Assembly (NCBI GenBank): GCA_030037315.1
Contig: JASHRM010000133.1
Span: 1-56,590 of the forward strand
Reading direction: 5' to 3'
DNA length: 56,590 nucleotides
From: Candidatus Acidiferrales bacterium
GTDB taxonomy: Bacteria > Acidobacteriota > Terriglobia > Acidiferrales > UBA7541
The notes under the pieces were generated by a model. The model saw nothing but the letters and a program-made list of their open reading frames with translations, was not told the origin of the DNA and made no database searches. Position 1 is the stretch's first letter; each line of letters starts with the position of its first letter. Shown here one piece after another: positions 1 through 9,011 of this stretch. The position numbers were made by a program, and so were the translations under genes.

Positions 1-1618
1 TGGAATAAAGATACGGCGTGAAGGATTCGAATTCCGCCGCGCACGTGTCTACTCGCTTGAAAACCGGCAAGACTCCAAGCTCGTGCCGGCGCGCGCGAAC
101 GGACGCTGATTTCACGTTCCACAGCTTGGCGAGCTCTTCGTCGCTCGCGCCCGAGCGCTTGGACTCGAGCAGCAGCTCTTTTGAAATTCCGCGCAGCGAG
201 CTGGCGGCGACCTGGCGGTCGAGCGCGACCATTGCCTCCATCTGCTGAATGAACCACGGATCGATTTTCGTGAGCGAGCAGACTTCGTCGCGAGTCATTC
301 CGCGCTCGAGCGCTTCAAAGAGCCAGTGGATGCGGTCCGGTCCCGGGATATGCAGCTTTTCGCGCAGGAGCGCGGTGGTGACTTCCGCCGGAGGCCGCCA
401 TGCGGTGCTCGGCTCGAGCGAGCGAATCCCCTTGCAGAGCGCTTCCTGAAAGGTGCGGCCGATCGCCATTACTTCACCGACGGATTTCATTTGCGTGGTC
501 AGCGTGGTTTCGCTGCCGGGAAATTTTTCAAATTGCCACTTCGGAATTTTCGCGACCACGTAATCGATGCTCGGTTCGAAGCACGACGGAGTCTTGCGCG
601 TGATGTCGTTGGGAATTTCGTCGAGCATCATGCCGACGGCGAGCTTCGCGGCGATTTTCGCGATCGGGAAGCCGGTGGCTTTGCTGGCCAGCGCCGAGCT
701 GCGCGAAACGCGCGGGTTCATCTCAATCACGACCATGCGGCCATCTTCCGGATTGACGGCGAACTGGATATTTGAACCGCCGGTTTCGACGCCGACTGCG
801 CGGATGATCGCGGCTGCAGCGTCGCGCATACGCTGATATTCCTTGTCGGTGAGGGTCTGCGCAGGCGCGACGGTGATCGAGTCGCCGGTGTGGATGCCCA
901 TGGGGTCGACATTTTCGATCGAGCAAATCACCACGAAGTTGTCGCGAAAGTCGCGCATCACCTCGAGCTCGAATTCCTTCCAGCCAATCACGGATTCTTC
1001 GATCAGCGCCTGATGGACGGGGCTGGCGTCGAGCGCGCGCGCGATCGCGTCGACAAATTCCTCGTGGTTGTAAGCGATCGATCCGCCGGTGCCTCCAAGA
1101 GTGAAGGACGGGCGGATGACGACGGGATAGCCTATCGCGTCGGCGAGGCGAACTGCGTCGGGAACATTTTCGACGACTTCGGACGCGGGCACTTCGAGGC
1201 CGACTTTGCGGCAGACGTCCTTAAAGAGCAGGCGATCTTCGGCGATTTTGATGGCGTTGAGCTGCGCGCCGATCAGTTTCACGCCGTATTTTTCGAGGAC
1301 GCCTTTTTCAGCAAGCTCGACGGCAAGATTCAGTCCCGTCTGGCCGCCGACGGTGGGCAGCAGCGCATCGGGACGCTCGGCAGCAATGATCGCTTCGAGA
1401 TATTCGAGAGAGAGAGGCTCGATGTAGGTGCGCGAAGCGATTTCCGGGTCGGTCATGATCGTCGCCGGGTTCGAGTTGACGAGGATTACGTCGTAACCTT
1501 CGGCGCGCAGCGCCTTGCACGCCTGAGTGCCCGAGTAGTCGAACTCGCACGCCTGCCCAATGATGATCGGCCCGGAGCCGATGATCAGAATTTTCTTAAT
1601 GTCAGAGCGCTTGGGCAT
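1..1618 (-). CDS. carB: Carbamoyl-phosphate synthase large subunit, N-terminal 539 residues (partial)
   Basis: Makes carbamoyl phosphate for pyrimidine and arginine synthesis, working with the glutaminase subunit CarA. The reading frame is open from ATG at 1618-1616 to the window edge, so the C-terminal half is missing. The start [18 protein letters not shown] is typical of CarB. The first ATP-grasp domain follows, with recognisable segments [34 protein letters not shown] and [18 protein letters not shown], and then the beginning of the oligomerisation domain. It starts 3 bp after the stop of the exported-protein gene that separates it from carA, which suggests one transcript. The large plus-strand frame over 890-1657 is its antisense shadow. 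Identity is certain. Confidence 0.97.
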   Translation of the reverse strand, partial: MPKRSDIKKILIIGSGPIIIGQACEFDYSGTQACKALRAEGYDVILVNSNPATIMTDPEIASRTYIEPLSLEYLEAIIAAERPDALLPTVGGQTGLNLAVELAEKGVLEKYGVKLIGAQLNAIKIAEDRLLFKDVCRKVGLEVPASEVVENVPDAVRLADAIGYPVVIRPSFTLGGTGGSIAYNHEEFVDAIARALDASPVHQALIEESVIGWKEFELEVMRDFRDNFVVICSIENVDPMGIHTGDSITVAPAQTLTDKEYQRMRDAAAAIIRAVGVETGGSNIQFAVNPEDGRMVVIEMNPRVSRSSALASKATGFPIAKIAAKLAVGMMLDEIPNDITRKTPSCFEPSIDYVVAKIPKWQFEKFPGSETTLTTQMKSVGEVMAIGRTFQEALCKGIRSLEPSTAWRPPAEVTTALLREKLHIPGPDRIHWLFEALERGMTRDEVCSLTKIDPWFIQQMEAMVALDRQVAASSLRGISKELLLESKRSGASDEELAKLWNVKSASVRARRHELGVLPVFKRVDTCAAEFESFTPYLYS

Positions 1619-1621
1619 TTC

Positions 1622-2371
1622 TTATGTAGGCCGGTTGTCGACCTTGCCGTGATTTAACAACCCTCCGACCCTCAGAACAACGGTGACTGGCGAGTGACTC
1701 GGTTTGGATGAGTCGCTCGTTGCTACCGTGAAACAAAGTATGTGCCTCACAAAACCTGGCTCTTCAAAAAGCGCGACGCAGCTTCCTTCGGGCAAAGCCA
1801 GCGAGAATTCCCCATCCAATCCAGATACGGTTTCAGCGACCGACGTTTGGACGCCCCGATCAACCTTCCAAACTGCAATGCTTGCCCGCACGATGGCGGC
1901 CCCTGAGGGATCTAGAACAGAACCGGAGAATCGTTGCACGAACGGTTCGTCGGCAAATTTTCCCACCGCGAAATCGGCCAGCGCTTGTTGAAGCCCGCTA
2001 TCGGGTAAGAGATCCATTTTGTAGGCGATCGGAGCCCACTGCCCGTCGACGGGTACCGTGATGTAAGGAGGCACGAACGAACCGCGCCAATCTCGAGCTT
2101 CAATGCGATAGTTGCCCGGCTCGAACTCCGGCGGAATGGCAAAGCCTTTCTCGTCAGTCACACTCGAATAAAAAAGAGACCTGTCTGCCGGGCCGAGAAC
2201 ACTGACTCGAACGCCCTCAAGCGGCTTGCCGTTTGAGACCGCGACGAGACGGATATTCGTTGAGGATAATGTTGGTCCAGAGACAACTCCTGGTCCGTCA
2301 ACAACGACGCATTCAGCAGCCGACACGCTCGCCGCTGTGAGAAATAAGAGCAGAACCGCAAGAGCCTTCAT
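1622..2371 (-). CDS. Exported protein with carboxypeptidase regulatory-like fold, inserted between carA and carB
   Basis: 249 residues with a clear signal peptide (hydrophobic core about 3-17, cleavage likely after VSAA). Two beta-rich segments resemble carboxypeptidase-regulatory-like or prealbumin-like domains: about 38-110 ([20 protein letters not shown]...) and about 147-215 ([19 protein letters not shown], then [11 protein letters not shown]). No catalytic motif is visible. The ATG at 2371-2369 overlaps the carA stop as ATGA, and the stop lies 3 bp before carB, so it is probably translated with the two synthase subunits. Such domains are common in exported acidobacterial proteins, but I know of no role in carbamoyl phosphate synthesis. 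The function is unknown and the position may be accidental. Confidence 0.85.
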   Translation of the reverse strand: MKALAVLLLFLTAASVSAAECVVVDGPGVVSGPTLSSTNIRLVAVSNGKPLEGVRVSVLGPADRSLFYSSVTDEKGFAIPPEFEPGNYRIEARDWRGSFVPPYITVPVDGQWAPIAYKMDLLPDSGLQQALADFAVGKFADEPFVQRFSGSVLDPSGAAIVRASIAVWKVDRGVQTSVAETVSGLDGEFSLALPEGSCVALFEEPGFVRHILCFTVATSDSSKPSHSPVTVVLRVGGLLNHGKVDNRPT

Positions 2372-3624
2372 CTATTTCCCTCGTCCATCAACGTGATGAA
2401 ATCGTCGAAGAGGTAACGCGCGTCGTGGGGGCCGGGCGACGCTTCGGGATGATACTGCACGCTGAAGAGCGGCAGCGAACGATGGCGCATGCCTTCGTTC
2501 GTGTGATCGTTCAAATTGATGTGCGTGATTTCGACGTCACTCGATGGCAGCGAATCAGGATCGACGCAGAATCCATGATTCTGCGCCGTGATTTCCACTT
2601 TTTCCGTGAGCAGATTTTTCACGGGATGGTTCGAGCCGTGGTGGCCGAACTTCAGCTTGAATGTCTTGCCGCCGAGCGCGAGGCCGCACAGCTGATGGCC
2701 GAGGCAAATTCCGAAAATCGGGACACGCCCGGTTAATTTTCGGATGTTCGAGATGGCGTAACTGATTGGTTCGGGATCGCCGGGGCCATTGGAGAGAAAG
2801 ACGCCTTGCGGTTTCATCGCGAGAACGTCTTCGGCAAGAGTATTTGCCGGGACGACGGTCACGTCGCAGCCATGGTCAACCAGCAGGCGCAGGATATTTT
2901 GCTTGATGCCAAAGTCGTAGGCGACAACGCGGTAGCGTTCGCCCTGCGGGGCTGAGGCTCCCGTCGGGGCGCTCGAAGCAGGGGAGCCGATCGATCGTTG
3001 CGGACCGGAGCCGTTTCCGCCTTTTGCGCTCGGTGTTGAACCGTGCGCGGCAGCGGCCGCCGCAGCGGCTTGGATCGGAGCCGCCAGGTCCACGGAGCCG
3101 CGCGACCAATCGTATTTTTTCGCTACAGTGACGCGGCTTGCAAGTTCCTGACCGGCCATGCTGGGCAGCGCGCGAGCCTCGGCAATCAGCTGATCGGCAG
3201 GAGTGCCATCGGTCGCGATGATTCCGCGCAACGCGCCGACTTCGCGCAGATGACGCACCAGCGCGCGCGTGTCGATGTCCCAGATTACCGGCACGCCGTA
3301 GCGTTCAAGGTATTGCTGGGCGGTTTCTTTTGAGCGCCAGTTGGACGCGAGCGTCGAAAATTCTCGGACGATCAAGCCCTCGATGTACGGCTTGGTCGAT
3401 TCCTCGTCATCGAGATTCGCGCCGACGTTGCCAATATGCGGGTAGGTGAGGCAGACAATCTGCCCCGCGTAACTTGGATCGGTGAAAACTTCCTGGTAGC
3501 CAGTAAGGCTAGTATTGAAAACGACTTCGCCGCCACGGCGGGTGCGAGCACCCGCCGCGCAGCCGTTAAATACTCTTCCGTCCTCTAGCGCGAGAATCGC
3601 GCGTTGTGCGAGGGCTTCGTTCAG
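2368..3624 (-). CDS. carA: Carbamoyl-phosphate synthase small (glutaminase) subunit, apparent CTG start
   Basis: Hydrolyses glutamine and passes ammonia to CarB. About 418 residues. The N-terminal CPSase_sm domain begins near [12 protein letters not shown], and the class I glutamine amidotransferase domain carries the Cys nucleophile in [11 protein letters not shown] and the His/Glu of [10 protein letters not shown]. The start is odd. An in-frame TGA lies at 3645-3643, and between it and the first conserved residues there is no ATG, GTG or TTG in frame. CTG at 3624-3622 is preceded by GGAGG with 5-nt spacing and is the best start; the first ATG, at 3375, would remove about 83 conserved residues. 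A low-complexity Ala/Gly/Ser/Pro linker of about 49 residues (2938-3084) separates the two domains and is longer than usual. Downstream coupling to the exported protein is by ATGA overlap. Confidence 0.95.
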   Translation of the reverse strand: MNEALAQRAILALEDGRVFNGCAAGARTRRGGEVVFNTSLTGYQEVFTDPSYAGQIVCLTYPHIGNVGANLDDEESTKPYIEGLIVREFSTLASNWRSKETAQQYLERYGVPVIWDIDTRALVRHLREVGALRGIIATDGTPADQLIAEARALPSMAGQELASRVTVAKKYDWSRGSVDLAAPIQAAAAAAAAHGSTPSAKGGNGSGPQRSIGSPASSAPTGASAPQGERYRVVAYDFGIKQNILRLLVDHGCDVTVVPANTLAEDVLAMKPQGVFLSNGPGDPEPISYAISNIRKLTGRVPIFGICLGHQLCGLALGGKTFKLKFGHHGSNHPVKNLLTEKVEITAQNHGFCVDPDSLPSSDVEITHINLNDHTNEGMRHRSLPLFSVQYHPEASPGPHDARYLFDDFITLMDEGNR

Positions 3625-3636
3625 TGTGTCCTCCCG
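3622..3636 (-). promoter_or_regulatory. Ribosome binding site and CTG start of carA
   Basis: On the minus strand GGGAGGACACACTG is read: a strong Shine-Dalgarno core GGAGG, five bases, then CTG in the carA frame. The lepB stop and an in-frame TGA lie just upstream, so no other standard start codon is available for carA. This site decides the start call. Confidence 0.65.
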
Positions 3637-3642
3637 AGGATG

Positions 3643-4251
3643 TCATTTCGATGCCGCACTGACGGTAGATGATGGCGACGAGCTGAGCGATCCGAAATGA
3701 TCGACCGGCCAATACGCGAAGACTGCTTTGCCATAAATGAATTGCCGCGTGACGGGACCGAACACGCGAGAGTCGTTGGAACTATCGCGGTGATCACCCA
3801 TGACGAAGTAGCTGTCAGGCGGAATTCGCCGCGGGGGGTAATTCGAGCCGTCAAGATAGCTGCTTGGTACATACTGGTCCGCCAATTCCCCGCCGTTGAT
3901 GTAAACGTGCCCCGCGCGAATTTCAATCACTTCGCCGGGCAGGCCGACGACGCGCTTGATGAACGACTTCGAACGGTCCAGAGGATACCAGAAGACGACC
4001 ACGTCGCCGCGCTCGATTGGCTCGAAGCGATAAATAAACTTGTTGATGAAAATCCGCTCCTGATCGCTCAAGAGCGGATTCATGCTGGTGCCTTCCACTT
4101 TTACCGGCTGGTAAAGAAAAATCATGATAACGATCGCGAGGCCAAGGGCAACGGCCAAATCGCGGGTCCAACTGCGAAGCTCGCGCCGCAAAGGCGCAAT
4201 AGGTGCCGGATCCAGCTGATTCGTTGGACCGGGAGTGGGAACGTCCTGCAT
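3643..4251 (-). CDS. lepB: Signal peptidase I
   Basis: Removes signal peptides from exported preproteins at the outer face of the inner membrane. 202 residues. A cytoplasmic N-terminus is followed by one transmembrane segment at about 33-48 (LAVALGLAIVIMIFLYQP). Box B VEGTSMNP carries the catalytic Ser56. Box D SFIKRVVGLPGE carries the general base Lys99. Box E is FVMGDHRDSSNDSR. The Ser/Lys dyad is intact and the length is normal for a compact bacterial enzyme. It ends 18 bp before carA and starts 69 bp after the rsmE stop, so it probably belongs to the same minus-strand transcript. Confidence 0.96.
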   Translation of the reverse strand: MQDVPTPGPTNQLDPAPIAPLRRELRSWTRDLAVALGLAIVIMIFLYQPVKVEGTSMNPLLSDQERIFINKFIYRFEPIERGDVVVFWYPLDRSKSFIKRVVGLPGEVIEIRAGHVYINGGELADQYVPSSYLDGSNYPPRRIPPDSYFVMGDHRDSSNDSRVFGPVTRQFIYGKAVFAYWPVDHFGSLSSSPSSTVSAASK

Positions 4252-4320
4252 GCTTTGGTTATCTACAGATATTTATATCACGAGGGTAGAGACCGCGCAA
4301 AGAACCGCTGGCGCACCGAC

Positions 4321-5052
4321 TTACGATTGCAAAGCAAAATGTAGAACCGCAAGCGACGCGATCAAGGCCGTTTCGGTGCGCAATATATTTTCGCCGAGCG
4401 AAACTTCGGTGAAACTTGCGTTGCGCGCCGCCGCAATCTCGGCGTCCGTCCAGCCACCCTCTGGACCAATTGCGAGAGCGGCCGAAATTTGACCCTCTTT
4501 AACTAGAGACGCGCGAAACGGCGAAACGTCGCGCTGTTCGGAGAGAAAAATCTTCAGATCCGCGTGCGAACAGCGAAACGCGTTTTCGGGGCTTGCGGTT
4601 TCGCCCAGGACCGGGGACCGCAAGCGGCGAGATTGTTGTGCGGATTCGAGCAGGATTTTCTGCCAACGCTCGCGGCGTTTGTGCGCTGCGGCAATCAGCG
4701 GCTTATCGGTGCGCGCGGCCGCCAGAGGAATGATTTCGGCGGCGCCGAGCTCTGTCGCTTTTTCGAGGCACCATTCGAACCGGTCGAACTTGACGATGGA
4801 GACAAGCAGGCTGATTTCTAGTCGAGGCTGCGGTGCTGCGACCGGCTCGACGAGAGAGAAGTCCACGCGATTGCCATTGCGCTTCGACGTTTCTACACGC
4901 TCGATTCTTGCGAGAAAGACGCGATGGCCGTCGCTCAGTTCGTAAAGTTGACCCGGCTCCGCGCGCAGCACACGGCCGAGATGTTCAGCGGCATCGCCCT
5001 GAAGGGTGGCGGAATTCGATTCAAATTTGTCGACGAAGAAACGGCGGCGCAT
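4321..5052 (-). CDS. rsmE: 16S rRNA (uracil-1498-N3)-methyltransferase
   Basis: Methylates N3 of U1498 in 16S rRNA using S-adenosylmethionine (family knowledge). 243 residues. The N-terminal PUA-like domain begins MRRRFFVDKFE. The SPOUT-type C-terminal domain has the family signatures WCLEKATELGAAEIIPL, AIGPEGGWTDAEI and LGENILRTETALIASLA, the last forming the trefoil knot. It lies 71 bp after dnaJ; rsmE following dnaJ is a common bacterial order. The start ATG at 5052 fits the family N-terminus. Confidence 0.95.
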   Translation of the reverse strand: MRRRFFVDKFESNSATLQGDAAEHLGRVLRAEPGQLYELSDGHRVFLARIERVETSKRNGNRVDFSLVEPVAAPQPRLEISLLVSIVKFDRFEWCLEKATELGAAEIIPLAAARTDKPLIAAAHKRRERWQKILLESAQQSRRLRSPVLGETASPENAFRCSHADLKIFLSEQRDVSPFRASLVKEGQISAALAIGPEGGWTDAEIAAARNASFTEVSLGENILRTETALIASLAVLHFALQS

Positions 5053-5123
5053 TAGGTGGGATTGTAGCGCGGCTGAACCCCGCCAATCACGAGATTGGCG
5101 CTCCCCAAGAGGCGAGATAGCAG

Positions 5124-6266
5124 TTAGCCGAAGATGTCTTTGACTTTGTCGAAGAAGCTGGAGGATCGCTCGGCGGGTTTGTTTTCAACTTTTACTGTTT
5201 GGTGGAGCTGCTCCATCAGTCGGCGCTGCTCCCGCGTCAGCTTCGATGGAATCACAACGCGAATGTCGATATAGAGGTCGCCTTTGCCGCCATGCGGATT
5301 GGGCAGACCTTTTCCCTTTTGCCGGAAAATCTGGCCGGATTGCGTGCCTTCGGGAATTTCGAGATCGGCCTCGCCGTTCAGCGTGGGAATTTTGATTTTT
5401 GCGCCAAGCGCGGCTTGCGCGAAGCTGATCGGCATCGCGCAATAGAGGTCGGCGCCGCGGCGCTCGAAGAAGGGGTGCTCTTTCACTTCGAGAAAAATAT
5501 AGAGGTCGCCGTGAGGCCCGCCGTTCGTTCCGGGCTCGCCCTGTCCTGTCATGCGGAGACGCGTGCCGGACTCGACGCCCGCGGGAATGCCGACTTCGAG
5601 AGCGCGTTCGCGCTCGATGCGGCCTTGTCCGCGGCACGTGGCGCACGCCTCGCGAACGACTTGTCCCATGCCCTGGCATGCCGGGCATGTGCGCGTGATC
5701 GAGAAAAATCCTTGCTGGTAGACCATCTGGCCGCGTCCGCCGCAATTGCGGCACGTGGTCATTCCAGTTCCGGGTTTCGCGCCGGTGCCTTTGCAATCTT
5801 CGCAATTCTCGTGACGCGAAAGACGAATCTTCGAACGAACGCCTGTAGCGGCCTCCTCGAACGAGAGGCTCATGTCATAACGAAGATCAGCACCGCGCTG
5901 ACCGCGCGAGCCGCGGCCGCGACGGCCTCCGCCTCCGAAAACTTGGTTGAATCCGAAGATGTCGCCGATGACGTCCTGGAATTCTTCGAAGATGTCGGCG
6001 CTAAATCCGCCAGCTTCGAACCCGCGTCCGCCCAAACCCGCGTGGCCGTAGCGATCGTAAATCGGGCGCTTCTGCGGATCGGAAAGGACGCTGTAGGCTT
6101 CCGACGCGAGCCGGAAATTTTCTTCGGCTTCCGCCTTGTTGTTGGGATTGCGGTCCGGATGCCACCTCAGCGCCGCTTTGCGATAGGCGGACTTGATTTG
6201 ATCCGCGGTGCAATCACGCGCGACGCCGAGAATTTCGTAGTAATCCTGCTGTGTGCTGGATGCCAC
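5124..6266 (-). CDS. dnaJ: Chaperone protein DnaJ (Hsp40)
   Basis: Co-chaperone that stimulates DnaK ATPase activity and delivers unfolded substrates. About 380 residues from GTG at 6266, preceded by GAGGAACAAG. A TTG at 6302 in the same frame would add 12 residues but has poorer context. The J domain has HPD at residues 36-38. A Gly/Phe-rich stretch follows, then four CxxCxGxG zinc repeats ([32 protein letters not shown]) and the two C-terminal peptide-binding domains. It is third in the hrcA-grpE-dnaJ heat-shock order. dnaK is not in the window. Confidence 0.97.
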   Translation of the reverse strand: MASSTQQDYYEILGVARDCTADQIKSAYRKAALRWHPDRNPNNKAEAEENFRLASEAYSVLSDPQKRPIYDRYGHAGLGGRGFEAGGFSADIFEEFQDVIGDIFGFNQVFGGGGRRGRGSRGQRGADLRYDMSLSFEEAATGVRSKIRLSRHENCEDCKGTGAKPGTGMTTCRNCGGRGQMVYQQGFFSITRTCPACQGMGQVVREACATCRGQGRIERERALEVGIPAGVESGTRLRMTGQGEPGTNGGPHGDLYIFLEVKEHPFFERRGADLYCAMPISFAQAALGAKIKIPTLNGEADLEIPEGTQSGQIFRQKGKGLPNPHGGKGDLYIDIRVVIPSKLTREQRRLMEQLHQTVKVENKPAERSSSFFDKVKDIFG

Positions 6267-6377
6267 CTTGTTCCTCGTTAAGAACTCGTGGATATGAGTC
6301 AAAAACTGCTAGCCACTCACAGGCCTCCCCCGGAACCCGCAAACAACGATAGTAAATCCGCGCTCCACAATCAGATG

Positions 6378-6965
6378 CTAATTCTCGCGCTTCGATGCGT
6401 GAGCGGAACGCTTCTCCGGAGCGGTGGCCACGCGAACCATCGCGGGCCGCAAAACTTTGTCCTGAAACATATAGCCCGGCTGCAGCTCGCTCGTGACGAT
6501 TCCTTCCGCATGGTCCGACGTTTCCACCTGCTCGATGGCATGGTGAAAATGCGGATTGAATTCCTTGCCGACCGATTCCATGCGCGTCAGGCCTTGCTTT
6601 GCAAGCGCGTCGGTAAGCTGGCGATGAATCAGCTCAAAACCTTTCAAGTATTCGGCGTTGGCGGACTTCTCCTGGCCGGCCAGAGCGCGGTCGAAGGCGT
6701 CAAGCACGGGCAGGATACGCTCTATCAAAAGCTCGACACCGCGATGACGCTCCTGATGCCGTTCTTTTTCAACGCGCTTGCGATAATTTTCAAAATCGGC
6801 CTGGCGGCGGACAAGCGTGTCCGTCAGCTCTTTTACCTCGGCTTGCAGCTTCTGCAACGCGTCAGGCGCTGGAGCCGGAGCAGCATTCGAATCGCTGGTA
6901 CTTTCCACTTCCGAGTTTTCGAGCTCTCGATCGTTTTCCTTGTTGCGGTTGCCTTGCGGCGACAT
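6378..6965 (-). CDS. grpE: Nucleotide exchange factor GrpE
   Basis: Releases ADP from DnaK. 195 residues. An acidic, disordered N-terminus (about 1-35) is followed by the long coiled-coil dimerisation helix (ALQKLQAEVKELTDTLVRRQADF...) with the FENYRKR signature. The C-terminal beta domain is recognised by FNPHFHHAI and GYMFQDKVLRPAMVRVA. It begins 3 bp after the hrcA stop, so translation is probably coupled. The order hrcA-grpE-dnaJ is the classic HrcA-controlled heat-shock arrangement. Confidence 0.97.
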   Translation of the reverse strand: MSPQGNRNKENDRELENSEVESTSDSNAAPAPAPDALQKLQAEVKELTDTLVRRQADFENYRKRVEKERHQERHRGVELLIERILPVLDAFDRALAGQEKSANAEYLKGFELIHRQLTDALAKQGLTRMESVGKEFNPHFHHAIEQVETSDHAEGIVTSELQPGYMFQDKVLRPAMVRVATAPEKRSAHASKREN

Positions 6966-6968
6966 CGA

Positions 6969-8012
6969 TTAGTTCCCTTCTTGATTGTCGGAAAAAAATT
7001 GCGCCATGAATGCGACGGCCGTGATCACGCGCTCATAATGCATCCGCATGGGCGCCAAAATTCCCAAGGTGCCCTGCACCTGATCTTTGGATGAGTACGA
7101 AGCCGAAACAAGTGCAAGATGCTTGCCCGCTTCCGACATTTTATCGAGACCCAGCTCCACGTGAACTGGCTCAGGCGCCTCAATGCAACCGCTCAGCAAT
7201 TCGATCAGGCGATCTTTTTCTTCGATAGCTTCCAGAAGCTCACGGAGTTGATCCTGGCTCGTGAACTGCACGGATGAGGCGATCTGGGCCGCGCCTTCCA
7301 CGTAGACCTTGCGCTCGTCGCTGCCACCAAGGATTGCCGGGTCGCAGAGAATCAGAGCGGCATCCGCCAAACGGCCATATTGTTCGCGGTCGCGCGCGAC
7401 TTGCGCCTTTAGGTCCGCGCGCATTGCCTCAAGCGTCCAGCCGACGTAGTGGCTGTTCAAATAGGCGGCGACGCGGTCGAGTTCCTCTTGGCGAAACGCC
7501 CTGCCGGGGCGAATCAGCTTGTCACGCGTCACGCCGCCAGTTGTTACGAGGACGACCAGCACGCGATTATCAGGCACGAGCAAAAAGCGCACATGTTCGA
7601 CCACGCTGCGCGCCAAGGGCGGCGAAATGAAAATCCCCAGACCGCGCGAAACCGCCGCAAGGACGTGGCTAGCGCGCTCCATCACGGCTTCAGGAGTTTG
7701 GGCGGTAGCTAGTTCGCGGCGGATCCACAGGCGGTCTTCCGGGCTGGCAGTGGCTTGCGCCGTAACTTGTTCTACAAAAAAGCGATAGGCTGCTGCCGTG
7801 GGAACACGTCCCGCGGAGGTATGCGGCTGGTAAAGGTAGCCCTCGTCTTCTAGGTCAGCCATCACGTTGCGCACAGTGGCGGGACTTAGTGGCTCGATGT
7901 GGCGATGTGCCACGCTGCGCGAGGAAACAGGCTCGCCCGTTTCGATGTAGACGCGCACTACATCGGCAAGAATTTGTTGGTGCCGCTTTTGTTGCAAGAC
8001 TGTGGAACTCAT
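6969..8012 (-). CDS. hrcA: Heat-inducible transcription repressor HrcA
   Basis: Represses heat-shock operons by binding the CIRCE operator; its activity depends on GroEL in well studied species. 347 residues. The N-terminal winged helix has the signature EPVSSRSVAHRHIEPLSPAT followed by VRNVMADLEDEGYL. The GAF-like middle domain and the C-terminal motif GTLGILAPMRMHYERVI are also present. The ATG at 8012 is about 19 nt downstream of the predicted transcription start. I could not find a standard CIRCE repeat (TTAGCACTC-N9-GAGTGCTAA) in its leader, so autoregulation is not visible here. Confidence 0.96.
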   Translation of the reverse strand: MSSTVLQQKRHQQILADVVRVYIETGEPVSSRSVAHRHIEPLSPATVRNVMADLEDEGYLYQPHTSAGRVPTAAAYRFFVEQVTAQATASPEDRLWIRRELATAQTPEAVMERASHVLAAVSRGLGIFISPPLARSVVEHVRFLLVPDNRVLVVLVTTGGVTRDKLIRPGRAFRQEELDRVAAYLNSHYVGWTLEAMRADLKAQVARDREQYGRLADAALILCDPAILGGSDERKVYVEGAAQIASSVQFTSQDQLRELLEAIEEKDRLIELLSGCIEAPEPVHVELGLDKMSEAGKHLALVSASYSSKDQVQGTLGILAPMRMHYERVITAVAFMAQFFSDNQEGN

Positions 8013-8037
8013 GAATAGCCGAGGGTCGTGCTATGAA

Positions 8038-8066
8038 ATTTTAAACGGTGTTCGGAATCGCGTCAA
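8038..8066 (-). promoter_or_regulatory. Sigma70-type promoter of the hrcA operon
   Basis: On the minus strand TTGACG (8066-8061) and TAAAAT (8043-8038) are separated by exactly 17 bp. The predicted start near 8031 is about 19 nt before the hrcA ATG. This is one of the best consensus matches in the window and lies in the expected place. Confidence 0.75.
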
Positions 8067-8170
8067 CTTGACAACAAAGCCGCCGCTACAAAACCATCCA
8101 CGCGGCGGCGCAATGGCGTCAAACCGATACGGGTCTTCGCAAGTTCTCAAAACGAAGAGATACTTCGACT

Positions 8171-8228
8171 GCGTCTGCCGAGGTTTTCGCAGAGCGGGCG
8201 AAAACTTACAAATCCGCCGGCAGACTGC
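8171..8228. repeat. Nested inverted repeat between hrcA and carD
   Basis: Inner arms GTTTTCGC (8183-8190) and GCGAAAAC (8198-8205) are perfect 8-bp complements around a 7-nt loop. Outer arms GCGTCTGCCG (8171-8180) and CGGCAGACTGC (8218-8228) pair with one bulge. The whole can fold as one long hairpin on either strand. There is no T-run beside it and it lies beyond the carD terminator, so it looks more like an intergenic REP-type palindrome than a terminator. A second copy was not found in this window. Confidence 0.5.
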
Positions 8229-8279
8229 GCCCAGAATGACAGCGGTCGTGGCGCGAAAGAACTTGGTTACTGCGGGACT

Positions 8280-8321
8280 AAAAAAACGAATCGGGCAAGA
8301 TCGACAAGGATCGTGCCCGAT
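8280..8321 (-). terminator. Rho-independent terminator after carD
   Basis: On the minus strand the arms ATCGGCA-type 8290-8297 (ATCGGGCA) and 8314-8321 (TGCCCGAT) are perfect 8-bp complements, extended by GATC/GATC across one mismatch around the loop GACAAG. They are followed by TTCG and seven T residues (8286-8280). It lies 25 bp after the carD stop. Confidence 0.8.
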
Positions 8322-8346
8322 AAGAACGTAAAAAGGCGAGGAGTTG

Positions 8347-8871
8347 TCAGTTCTCAGGCAGTTCGGATGCTTCGGGCATCTGCAACTTGGCCTTGGCGAG
8401 AGCGCGGACGATGTTGGTCTCAACGGTTTGTTCGGATGTGTTTCGGACGGTGGCCAGTTCGCTGATGAGAAGATACTTTGCGCGTTCAAGCATTTTCTTC
8501 TCACGAAATGAAAGCGGCTTTGTGCGGCTGAGTGCAACGAGGCCCTTCAGAACTGCGGCGACTTCCATCAGGGATCCCGTTCGCATGCGGTCCGAATTTT
8601 CCTTGAAGCGATGTTTCCAATCGTGGTGTGACGCCGAGCGGCCCTTTTCGAGATAGGAGAGCACAGCGCCGGCTTGGTTTGAGCGGATGATAGGTCGCAA
8701 ACCCACGCTCTCAATGTTGGCTTGAGGAACCATCACCTTCAGGCCACTTGAGAGAATCCGCAGCATGTAAAAGCGTTCTGATCGGCCGTTCACATAACCA
8801 TAACTGATCTGTTCAATCAATCCTACGCCATGGTTCGGATAGACAACCTTCTCGCCTAGTTTGAAATCCAT
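8347..8871 (-). CDS. carD: CarD/CdnL-family RNA polymerase-binding regulator
   Basis: 174 residues. The N-terminal RNA polymerase interaction domain (about 1-60) begins MDFKLGEKVVYPNHGVGLIE, as in CarD, CdnL and the TRCF RID. The helical C-terminal DNA-binding domain includes WKHRFKENSDRMRTGSLMEVAAVLKGL and REKKMLERAKYLLISELA, both close to family signatures. Members stabilise the open complex at sigma70-type promoters, notably rRNA promoters, and several are essential (family knowledge). It is monocistronic, with its own promoter at 8905-8934 and a strong terminator. Confidence 0.93.
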   Translation of the reverse strand: MDFKLGEKVVYPNHGVGLIEQISYGYVNGRSERFYMLRILSSGLKVMVPQANIESVGLRPIIRSNQAGAVLSYLEKGRSASHHDWKHRFKENSDRMRTGSLMEVAAVLKGLVALSRTKPLSFREKKMLERAKYLLISELATVRNTSEQTVETNIVRALAKAKLQMPEASELPEN

Positions 8872-8904
8872 GAGTGGAAATTCCCTCCCCCGACTGCTGT
8901 GGGA

Positions 8905-8934
8905 AGTCTAGGCCTGTGGATATCGTGGCGTCAA
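8905..8934 (-). promoter_or_regulatory. Sigma70-type promoter of carD
   Basis: Minus strand: TTGACG (8934-8929), 18-bp spacer, TAGACT (8910-8905). The predicted start is about 27 nt upstream of the carD ATG, with a purine-rich GGGGGAGGG in the leader. Only this promoter explains carD, since the upstream gene points the other way. Confidence 0.65.
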
Positions 8935-9011
8935 GTTTTTCCAATCAATTCATACAGGATAAAAGTTGCGTTCACACGCATTTTTACGGGCTTTTGGCAA
9001 CACGCGTGCCC

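Noticed and set aside
890-1657. Long plus-strand frame of 255 codons
   Set aside because: It lies entirely antisense to carB and has no recognisable protein features.
5199-6281. 360-codon plus-strand frame
   Set aside because: Antisense shadow of dnaJ; zinc-finger and J-domain conservation is on the minus strand.
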